A stretch of 64,000 nt of DNA from Candidatus Leptovillus gracilis (GTDB lineage Bacteria; Chloroflexota; Anaerolineae; Promineifilales; Promineifilaceae), in contig JADJXA010000002.1 of the NCBI GenBank assembly GCA_016716065.1, positions 310,001-374,000 on the forward strand, written 5' to 3'. The notes under the pieces were generated by a model. It was not told where the DNA came from. It saw nothing but the letters and a program-made list of their open reading frames with translations, and searched no databases. Positions 1-6,646 of this stretch are shown here, piece after piece; positions within the stretch are counted from its first letter, which is position 1, and the number at the start of each line of letters is the position of its first letter. Both the position numbers and the translations under genes were made by a program.

Positions 1-411
1 CTCGTCCCAGAGGGCGGCCTGGCGCAGGGAACGTTCCACGCGCTCGTTAATGGCGCGCCTGTCGCGCATTCCGGCCATGAGCAGGCCGTAGGCCAGGTTG
101 TCGTAGATGGAACCGGGCAGGGGGGTGGGTACGGCAAAGACCATGCCAATGCGCCGACGTAGGCTGATTACGTCTAGGGCAGGGGCGAAGATGTCACGGC
201 CGTTAAACAAAATTTCTCCCGTTCGCTGTGTATTATCCAGCAAGTCGGCCAGCCGGTTCAGCAAGCGCAGCAGGGTGGTCTTGCCGGCCCGCGATGGTCC
301 GAACAGAACGAACAACTCGTTGGGCATAATATCCAATTGAACATCGCGCAGCGCTTCCGTCCCATCGGCATAGGTAAACGAGAGGTCGCGAATAGACAGT
401 TTACTCTTCAT
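1..411 (-). CDS. pstB: Phosphate ABC transporter ATPase PstB, partial (C-terminus off the window)
   Basis: The first 137 codons are present, from the ATG at 411; the rest lies beyond the left edge. It would energise the PstC/PstA channel encoded just upstream. Walker A reads GPSRAGKTT at residues 38-46, where typical PstB has GPSGCGKST; the essential Gly, Lys and Thr remain. The Q-loop is abnormal: after GMVF at 89-92 the usual Gln is Ala93 (FAVPTPLPGS). The 'SIYDN' and 'LRQAALWDE' PstB landmarks are intact. It starts 7 bp after the pstA stop, so it is the fourth gene of this operon. Signature and Walker B motifs cannot be seen. Confidence 0.9.
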   Translation of the reverse strand, partial: MKSKLSIRDLSFTYADGTEALRDVQLDIMPNELFVLFGPSRAGKTTLLRLLNRLADLLDNTQRTGEILFNGRDIFAPALDVISLRRRIGMVFAVPTPLPGSIYDNLAYGLLMAGMRDRRAINERVERSLRQAALWDE

Positions 412-417
412 ACTTCC

Positions 418-1263
418 TCACCATTCCCGCCGACGGCGCATCACTGTGCGAATGATCGTCGCTACCATTGTGAACGACAGCACAATAAACAACAGAACCA
501 GGGCCGTGCCGTATTGAATTTCCAGGGGCATACCAGGAACCTGCGTGGAGATAACATACAGGTGATATGGCAGGGCCATGGTCTGGCTAAAGACAGATTT
601 GGGCAGTTCTGGCAGGTAAAAAGCGGCCACAGTGAAGAGGATGGGGGCGGTTTCACCGGCGGCGCGGCCCAATCCTAGAATAACGCCGGTGATGATGCCC
701 GGCAGGGCGTGGGGTAATACCTGATGCCGGATGGTTTGCCAACGCGACGCGCCCAGGCTGAGGCTGACGACGCGAAACTCTTGCGGCACGGCCAGAATCG
801 CTTCTTCGGCCGTGCTGATGACCACCGGCAGAGTCATCAGCCCCAGGGTCAGCGCCCCGGCCAGGATGGATGTGCCAAAATTGAGAAAGAGGACAAACAT
901 GCCCAGGCCAAACAAGCCGTAAACGATGGAGGGGATACCGGCCAGGTTGACGATGGCCAGGCGGATGGCGCGGGTGGCGCGATTGTCGCCAGCGTATTCG
1001 GCCAGGTAGATGGCGGCGCCAATAGCCAGGGGGATGGCGGCGATTGCTGTGCCAAAGGTGAGGATGATGGTCCCCAATAGGGCGGGGAAGATGCCGCCTT
1101 CGGTCATGCCATTGCGCGGCGGCTGCGAGAGAAATTCCCAATTGACCGTGCCAATCCCTTTGGCGACGACGTAGACGACCACCAGGATGATGGGCAGGAT
1201 GACGATAACGGCAACGGCCGTAATCAATCTTGCCGCCAATTTCTGTGTTTGCTGCCGGGTCAT
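418..1263 (-). CDS. pstA: Phosphate ABC transporter permease PstA (classical form)
   Basis: A 281-residue inner-membrane permease subunit with six predicted membrane segments. The first is near residues 11-35, followed by a short extracytoplasmic loop with NWEFLSQPPRNGMTEGGI, typical of PstA. The cytoplasmic EAA-type loop is seen as EEAILAVPQEFRVVSLSLGA followed by 'SRWQTI' around residues 150-185. Its ATG overlaps the pstC stop by 4 bp, which implies translational coupling. The length is normal for the family, in contrast with the 748-residue PstA of the second operon. Confidence 0.93.
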   Translation of the reverse strand: MTRQQTQKLAARLITAVAVIVILPIILVVVYVVAKGIGTVNWEFLSQPPRNGMTEGGIFPALLGTIILTFGTAIAAIPLAIGAAIYLAEYAGDNRATRAIRLAIVNLAGIPSIVYGLFGLGMFVLFLNFGTSILAGALTLGLMTLPVVISTAEEAILAVPQEFRVVSLSLGASRWQTIRHQVLPHALPGIITGVILGLGRAAGETAPILFTVAAFYLPELPKSVFSQTMALPYHLYVISTQVPGMPLEIQYGTALVLLFIVLSFTMVATIIRTVMRRRREW

Positions 1264-2210
1264 ATTTGTCCTCCCCGCCGTCGCGCCCCACCGCCGATGA
1301 AGCGCGTCGCCAGTGAATTCACCAGGAAAGTGATGACAAACAACACGATACCAATGGCAAACAATACCGAGTAATGCAAACTACCTTGGGCCACTTCGCC
1401 CATTTCGGCGGCGATGGTGGCTGTCATGGTGCGCACCGGTTGGAAAAAAGCGCCCAGGCCAAACGCCGGGATGTTGGCCGCGTTGCCTGTCACTAACATT
1501 ACTGCCATGGTCTCGCCGATGGCCCGGCCGATGCCCAACATAACGGCAATGACAATGCCAGACCGCGCGGCCGGTAGAACGACGCGCCAGATGGTCTGCC
1601 ACTGCGTTGCACCCAGGGCCAGTGCGCCGTCGCGGTACTCTTTAGGCACAGCGTACAGCGCGTCTTCGGTGATGCTGATGATGGTGGGCAGGGACATGTA
1701 GGCCAGGATGATGGCTCCGGTGAAGGCTGTCAGGCCGGTGGCCGCCCCGGCGCGTTGGATGAGGGGGGCCAGGGCCACCCACCCCAGAAAACCGAGGACG
1801 ATGGAAGGGATGCCGGCCAGCACTTCGATGATCGGTTTCAGCAGTTCGCGCTGCCAGAGTGGAGCAAATTCGCCCAGGTAAACGGCCGTTGTTAATCCCA
1901 ACGGCACGGCAATCACCACCGCGCCCACCGTCACCAGCAGCGAACCGACGATCAGCGGGACCAGGCCATACATGCCCTCGATAGGATACCAGCGCGTACT
2001 TAGCAACTCAGACAGCGGAACCTGGAGGAAGGCGGGTGCGCCTTCCTTCAGCAAAAACAGGAAAATCAGGGTAATGATCACCACGGCCGAAATGCCCGAC
2101 AGGCGAATCAGGGCCTCGATGATCATTTCGCGCCAGTTGCGCCGCGCAGTGGGCGCGTCGTCGAATGGCGACTTTTCCCAAGTGGGCGTCACCTCTTCAA
2201 GCGTAGACAT
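1260..2210 (-). CDS. pstC: Phosphate ABC transporter permease PstC (classical form)
   Basis: A 316-residue permease that pairs with PstA. TM1 is near residues 34-55; the extracytoplasmic loop holds PLSELLSTRWYPIEGMYGL, and the core contains VLAGIPSIVLGFLGW and the EAA loop EDALYAVPKEYRDGALALGA followed by TQWQTI. It has no large insertion. It is the second gene of the minus-strand pstS-pstC-pstA-pstB operon, 57 bp after pstS and overlapping pstA by 4 bp. Confidence 0.93.
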   Translation of the reverse strand: MSTLEEVTPTWEKSPFDDAPTARRNWREMIIEALIRLSGISAVVIITLIFLFLLKEGAPAFLQVPLSELLSTRWYPIEGMYGLVPLIVGSLLVTVGAVVIAVPLGLTTAVYLGEFAPLWQRELLKPIIEVLAGIPSIVLGFLGWVALAPLIQRAGAATGLTAFTGAIILAYMSLPTIISITEDALYAVPKEYRDGALALGATQWQTIWRVVLPAARSGIVIAVMLGIGRAIGETMAVMLVTGNAANIPAFGLGAFFQPVRTMTATIAAEMGEVAQGSLHYSVLFAIGIVLFVITFLVNSLATRFIGGGARRRGGQI

Positions 2211-2267
2211 AAGCTTAATCTCCAGAAGCCGGCCTGGGTTTGCGCCCAGTTGAACTGATACGGATTG

Positions 2268-3188
2268 TTATTCAGATACCAGAGGCACAAAGCCAAGTTG
2301 GGCGACGATGGTTTGTCCTTCGGCGCTCAGAATCCAGTTTAGATAATTGATGACAACACTGCTGGGATTGGCCGTGATGTACATGAACAGGTCGCGAGAG
2401 AGGGGGTATTCGCCAGAAGCGGCCGTGGCCACAGATGGCAGTACGAAAGGGTTGGCGCTGTCTTTGGCGACGGCGATCATTTTTTCATGCGCCACATCTA
2501 CGTAACCCAGGCCATCGTAGCCAATGGCGTTGGGATTGCGCCGGATTTCGCTGGTAATGCCCACCGACGAAGGCATGAGCAGCGTTTGCGGCGCAAAAAT
2601 GTCCGTATTTGTGCTATCGCCTTTGCGCACCACTTCCTCCAGGAAGTAGACGTGTGTGCCGGAGTTGGTCTCCCGCGAGAGCAGCACGATGGGCGCGTCG
2701 TTGCCGCCCACCTCTTGCCAATTGGTGATACGCCCGGTGTAAATGTCTGCCAGTTGGTCTATGGTTAATTTGCTGACGGGATTTTCTAGATTGACGATGA
2801 CGGCCAGGGCGTCTATGGCGACGGCGTGTTCGACTGGCTCGACGCCGTTGGCCAGAGCCTGGTCAATCTCGTCTTGTTTCATGGCGCGGGAGGCGTTGGC
2901 CATGTCTACTGTGCCGTTGATGAGGGCGGCAATGCCGGTTCCTGAACCACCGCCGGTGACGGCGACGGAGATGGTGGAGTCTACTTTACGGTAGGCTTCG
3001 GCCCAGGCCAGGGCGATGTTGACCATGGTATCTGAGCCTTTGTTTTGCACGCTGCGTTGGGCGGCGGTGGTGCTGGGGTTGACGGACACGGCCGTTGCCC
3101 TACAAGCAGTTAGCAGCAGTAAGCCCATGAATAAAAACACGAAAGCCCTGTTGCCAGGGCGATGAAATTGCAAACAGTTGAAGCGCAT
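2268..3188 (-). CDS. pstS: Phosphate-binding lipoprotein PstS (single-domain)
   Basis: An exported phosphate-binding protein. I chose the ATG at 3188 because it gives a standard lipoprotein signal (charged N-terminus, hydrophobic stretch FVFLFMGLLLLTAC with the lipobox Cys). An upstream in-frame ATG at 3233 adds 15 residues and would overlap a possible -10 box. Binding-site motifs of the PstS family: NKGSDTMVN, TGGGSGTGIAAL, ASRAMKQDEI, and LLSRETNSGTHVYF. About 306 residues, normal for the family. First gene of the left Pst operon; its promoter region is shared with the divergent right operon and carries Pho-box-like sites. Confidence 0.93.
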   Translation of the reverse strand: MRFNCLQFHRPGNRAFVFLFMGLLLLTACRATAVSVNPSTTAAQRSVQNKGSDTMVNIALAWAEAYRKVDSTISVAVTGGGSGTGIAALINGTVDMANASRAMKQDEIDQALANGVEPVEHAVAIDALAVIVNLENPVSKLTIDQLADIYTGRITNWQEVGGNDAPIVLLSRETNSGTHVYFLEEVVRKGDSTNTDIFAPQTLLMPSSVGITSEIRRNPNAIGYDGLGYVDVAHEKMIAVAKDSANPFVLPSVATAASGEYPLSRDLFMYITANPSSVVINYLNWILSAEGQTIVAQLGFVPLVSE

Positions 3189-3242
3189 ATGAGTTTGTAT
3201 TTGTTCCTTGATAGTAAATATCAACGGCTGCAATTTTACTAG

Positions 3243-3436
3243 GTTAACAGCTTGTTAACACCATACTATTGTTAACAAGCTGTTAACAAACAGGGCTGTT
3301 CTGGCGCTGTTGTGTTAACAAATGATTAACGGCCGTTCCTGCCATGCCCAATCAACGCCATTTCGCCCCATTTTTATTAACCAATCGTTTACAAAACCAT
3401 AGCTTCTCGTTAACTAAATGAACCCAAATCGTTAAA
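3243..3436. promoter_or_regulatory. Pho-box-like array between two divergent pst operons
   Basis: Ten hexamers GTTAAC or near variants start at 3243, 3254, 3271, 3282, 3314, 3325, 3376, 3387, 3409 and 3431. Within groups the spacing is exactly 11 bp (3243/3254, 3271/3282, 3314/3325, 3376/3387) or 22 bp (3387/3409/3431). Direct repeats of about 6 bp with an 11-bp period are the known layout of PhoB/PhoP binding sites upstream of pst genes (for example TTAACA repeats of Bacillus PhoP). Location between two Pst operons fits. No PhoB/PhoR gene is present in the window. Confidence 0.8.
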
Positions 3437-3446
3437 GATAGCGGGC

Positions 3447-3452
3447 TATCAT
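3447..3452 (+). promoter_or_regulatory. Candidate -10 box of the right pst operon
   Basis: TATCAT lies 11 bp after the last Pho half-site (3431-3436), the position expected for an activator-dependent promoter in which the Pho box replaces the -35 element. The start codon of the next gene is about 100 bp downstream. Confidence 0.4.
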
Positions 3453-3556
3453 CGCAGGATGAAAATTAAAATTGGCAATTGTGCGTGTGTTCCAGAACGG
3501 AGACACGCACTCTTTTTGTCAAAACACACCATAACTTTTTAGGAGATAGAAGAAAA

Positions 3557-4372
3557 ATGCGCCTTAGATTACTCATTTTAGCAACCCTGTTTACTCTGCT
3601 TCTGGCCGCGTGCAGCGGCGGGGCAGCCACTGAACCTCAGGTCATCACCGAAACTGTCACCGTCGAAGTGACCCGCGTTGAAACGGAAACGGTTGTTGAA
3701 ACCGTTGTCGAGACGGTTGTCGAAACTGTCGTGGAAACGCAAACGGTCGAAGTTGTCGGCCTGCCGTCCGTAGATGCTCTGGCCGTTACTGGCGACATCG
3801 TTACAGCGGGCAGTTCCACCGTTTTCCCGTTGACCGAACGCATGGCCGAACGCTTCCAAAGCGAAGGCTACAGCGGCAACATCACCGTAGACAGCATCGG
3901 CTCCGGCGCTGGGCTGGAACGCTTCTGCGTCGCCGGTGAGTCCGACATCGCCAACGCCAGCCGTCCGATCAAAGACAGCGAAATCGAATCCTGCCGCGCC
4001 ATCGGCCGCGAGCCGATTGAGTTCCGCGTCGGTACCGATGCGCTGGCTGTGGTCGTTAACCCCAAGAACACCTTTGCCACCGACATGACTCTGGAGCAAA
4101 TCGCTCTGGCATTCTCCACCGCCGAGACCTGGGCCGATATCGACCCCACCTGGCCGGCCGAACCCATCCTCCGCTTCATCCCCGGCACCGACTCCGGCAC
4201 GTTCGATTACTTCGACGAAGTCATCTTCGATGAAGATGAAGCCCCCCTGCTTTCCGCTGCCAACCTGCAACTGTCTGAGGATGACAACATCCTGGGCAAG
4301 GCGTCATCGGCAGCGAGTTTGCCATCGGTTACTTTGGCTACGCTTACTACGAAGAAAACGCCGACCAGTTGA
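3557..4372 (+). CDS. Tandem PstS-like phosphate-binding lipoprotein, first half (frameshifted)
   Basis: ATG at 3557 follows AGGAGA at 3541 and starts a lipoprotein signal ending LLLAACSGG (Cys19). A Val/Thr/Glu stalk with four VVET repeats follows, then a PstS domain: AGSSTVFPLTE, ANASRPIKDSE, GTDSGTFDYF. All phosphate-contacting motifs are present. The frame is lost near 4294: the duplicate copy reads CTGGTGCAAGG where this one reads CTGGGCAAGG, so one T is missing. If that base is restored, the frame runs into the next entry and makes a two-domain protein. The last 27 or so residues given here are therefore out of frame. Confidence 0.8.
   Translation: MRLRLLILATLFTLLLAACSGGAATEPQVITETVTVEVTRVETETVVETVVETVVETVVETQTVEVVGLPSVDALAVTGDIVTAGSSTVFPLTERMAERFQSEGYSGNITVDSIGSGAGLERFCVAGESDIANASRPIKDSEIESCRAIGREPIEFRVGTDALAVVVNPKNTFATDMTLEQIALAFSTAETWADIDPTWPAEPILRFIPGTDSGTFDYFDEVIFDEDEAPLLSAANLQLSEDDNILGKASSAASLPSVTLATLTTKKTPTS
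3692..3739 (+). repeat. Four 12-bp coding repeats (VVET stalk)
   Basis: Units at 3692, 3704, 3716 and 3728 each encode Val-Val-Glu-Thr and differ mostly at third positions. They form the spacer between the lipid anchor and the binding domain. Length variation by slippage is likely. Confidence 0.85.
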
Positions 4373-5395
4373 GCATCCTCAACATTGAAGGCGTCGAAGC
4401 AACCGCCGGACATGTGGAAGATGGCACCTATCCGTTGGCTCGCCCGCTCTTCATCTACAGCGACGCGACCATCATGGCCGAAAAACCGCAGGTCGCCGAC
4501 TTCATCAACTTCTACCTGACTTATGTCAATGAAGAAGTGGTCTCCGTCGGTTACTTCCCCGCCAGCACGGCCGCTTTGAACCAGGCGCGGCAGAACTGGA
4601 TCGTCGGCGCCACGAGCGGTGTGGCAGCCAGCAGTGGTTCTGGCGTATCTCTGCCAGCGGTAGACGCCCTGGCCGTGACCGGCGACATCGTCACGGCGGG
4701 CAGCTCCACTGTGTTCCCGTTGACCGAACGCATGGCCGAACGCTTCCAAAGCGAAGGCTACAGCGGCAACATCACCGTAGACAGCATCGGTTCCGGCGCT
4801 GGTTTGGAACGCTTCTGCGTCGCCGGTGAGTCCGACATTGCCAACGCCAGCCGTCCGATCAAAGACAGCGAAATCGAATCCTGCCGCGCCATCGGCCGCG
4901 AGCCGATTGAGTTCCGCGTCGGTACCGATGCGCTGGCTGTGGTCGTTAACCCCAAGAACACCTTTGCCACCGACATGACTCTGGAGCAAATCGCTCTGGC
5001 ATTCTCCACGGCCGAGACCTGGGCCGACATTGACCCCTCCTGGCCGGCGCAGCCGATCCTGCGCTTCAGCCCCGGCACCGACTCCGGCACGTTCGACTAC
5101 TTTGTGGAAGTGATCTTTGACGAAGACGAAGAGCCGCTGCTTTCAGCCGCCAACTTGCAGCTATCCGAGGATGACAACATCCTGGTGCAAGGCGTCATCG
5201 GCAGCGAGTTTGCCATCGGTTACTTTGGTTATGCCTACTATGAAGAAAACGCCGACCAGTTGAACATTCTGAATGTGGAAGGCGTGGAACCAACCGCCGG
5301 ACATGTGGAAGATGGCACCTATCCGCTGGCTCGCCCGCTCTTCATCTACAGCGACGCGACCATCATGGCCGAAAAACCGCAGGTCGCCGCCTTCA
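3768..5395 (+). repeat. Tandem duplication of a PstS domain, period about 890 bp
   Basis: The block from about 3768 is repeated from about 4658; for example 3891-3900 matches 4781-4790 (offset 890), and 4301-4310 matches 5192-5201 (offset 891, the extra base reflecting the frameshift). Long stretches are identical. The first copy has a complete C-terminal end; the second stops matching at about 5395, where the last 35 or so codons have been lost. Confidence 0.9.
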
Positions 5396-5490
5396 TCAAA
5401 TTTTCATTCCTAATAATTTCCACAGGGGATCTGTATGGCAACACAAAATCCTGTCACCCCACTGCCTGTTACAAATGTTATGAACAGTGA
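4369..5490 (+). CDS. Tandem PstS-like phosphate-binding protein, second half (frameshift continuation, truncated end)
   Basis: Reads the end of the first PstS domain (GHVEDGTYPLARPLFIYSDA, FINFYLTYVNEEVV), then a complete second N-terminal lobe (AGSSTVFPLTE, ANASRPIKDSE, GTDSGTFDYF) and most of its C-terminal lobe. The only start is a TTG at 4369 inside domain one and there is no signal peptide, so this is very probably the 3' part of the gene that starts at 3557. After residue AAFIK (about 5395) the sequence diverges into an unrelated tail that runs through the pstC start at 5435, so the second domain lacks its final helix and strand. Confidence 0.75.
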   Translation: MSILNIEGVEATAGHVEDGTYPLARPLFIYSDATIMAEKPQVADFINFYLTYVNEEVVSVGYFPASTAALNQARQNWIVGATSGVAASSGSGVSLPAVDALAVTGDIVTAGSSTVFPLTERMAERFQSEGYSGNITVDSIGSGAGLERFCVAGESDIANASRPIKDSEIESCRAIGREPIEFRVGTDALAVVVNPKNTFATDMTLEQIALAFSTAETWADIDPSWPAQPILRFSPGTDSGTFDYFVEVIFDEDEEPLLSAANLQLSEDDNILVQGVIGSEFAIGYFGYAYYEENADQLNILNVEGVEPTAGHVEDGTYPLARPLFIYSDATIMAEKPQVAAFIKFSFLIISTGDLYGNTKSCHPTACYKCYEQ

Positions 5491-6646
5491 TTTACGAAAA
5501 CGGCCACGCCTCGGTGAGAGTCTGATCAGGGGCTTTCTCTTTTTTTGTGGCATTCTCTCCATTTTTACAACCATCGCTATTGTTTTTATCTTGTTAGAAG
5601 AGTCGGTGGCTTTTTTTAGCCGCACCCAATGGGAAGCCACCAACCGGCCGGTCGCGGCTGATGTCACAGCGGCGGACCTGTTCATCGTGGTGGGCACATC
5701 CGGGGCGGCCCTGCGCGCCGACGACGTGATCCGATTGAATGATGAAATCATGCGGGTGGAGGCGGTGGATGGCTCTACCGTTCGCGTCGAGCGGGGCTAC
5801 CGGGACACTGTCCCGGCCGCTCACGCCGCCAGCCTGGTTATCCTGCGGGCCAACGACGTGGACATTATTGAGACGCTCACGACTACCAAGTGGATTCCAC
5901 AGTTGGGACACTTTGGGTTATGGCCGCTGATCCTGGCGACCTTGATGACCAGCGTTATCGCCATGGTGGTGGCGCTGCCGATTGGCCTGGCAACGGCCAT
6001 TTACCTGAGCGAGTATGCCTCTGAGCGTTTTCGCAGCATCGTGAAGCCGATTCTGGAAGTGCTGGCGGGTATTCCCACCGTTGTCTACGGCTATTTTGCC
6101 TTGATTTTCATGACGCCTTTGCTGCGTTCTGTTTTTGGGGAAGGCACGGTGGAAATTTTTAACGTGGCTTCAGCCGGTATCGTCATCGGCATTTTGATTG
6201 TGCCCCTGATCAGCTCAATGAGTGAAGACGCTTTGCACGCGGTGCCCAATTCTTTGCGGCAGGCGGCTTATGGCCTGGGCGCGACGCGCCTGGAGACTTC
6301 ATTGAAGGTCGTGGTGCCGGCGGCGCTGTCGGGCATCACGGCGGCTGTGGTGGTCTCCATGTCTCGCGCGATTGGGGAGACAATGGTGGTGGCGATTGCC
6401 GCCGGGGCCGGCCCGCGGAATTTTGAGCTGGGCAAGGACTCGCTGCTGGGTTTTGTACTCAATCCATTTATCGCCGGCGAAACCATGACCGGCCACATCG
6501 TGCGTATCAGCGGCGGCGACTTGAGTTATGACTCTATTGACTATAACAGTCTATTTGCCATCGGTCTGATCCTGTTCATCATGACGTTTATCTTAAACGT
6601 GATCGCCCGGCGCTTTGTGGAACGTTTTCGTGAGGTTTACGAATAA
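5435..6646 (+). CDS. pstC: Phosphate ABC transporter permease PstC with an extra loop domain
   Basis: 403 residues, about 90 longer than the PstC of the left operon. TM1 is near residues 30-55. Between TM1 and the core (from about 155) lies an insertion of roughly 90 residues, with FIVVGTSGAALRADDVIRLN and VDGSTVRVERGYRD, which looks like a small beta-rich domain outside the membrane. The core has VLAGIPTVVYGYFAL and the EAA loop EDALHAVPNSLRQAAYGLGA. The ATG follows AGGGGAT and overlaps the truncated 3' end of the preceding gene. The stop overlaps the next start (TAATG). Confidence 0.92.
   Translation: MATQNPVTPLPVTNVMNSDLRKRPRLGESLIRGFLFFCGILSIFTTIAIVFILLEESVAFFSRTQWEATNRPVAADVTAADLFIVVGTSGAALRADDVIRLNDEIMRVEAVDGSTVRVERGYRDTVPAAHAASLVILRANDVDIIETLTTTKWIPQLGHFGLWPLILATLMTSVIAMVVALPIGLATAIYLSEYASERFRSIVKPILEVLAGIPTVVYGYFALIFMTPLLRSVFGEGTVEIFNVASAGIVIGILIVPLISSMSEDALHAVPNSLRQAAYGLGATRLETSLKVVVPAALSGITAAVVVSMSRAIGETMVVAIAAGAGPRNFELGKDSLLGFVLNPFIAGETMTGHIVRISGGDLSYDSIDYNSLFAIGLILFIMTFILNVIARRFVERFREVYE

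Noticed and set aside
3243..3436. Replication origin (AT-rich repeats between divergent genes)
   Set aside because: The hexamers are GTTAAC in 11-bp steps, not DnaA boxes, and no dnaA, dnaN or gidA gene is near; the Pst context explains them better.
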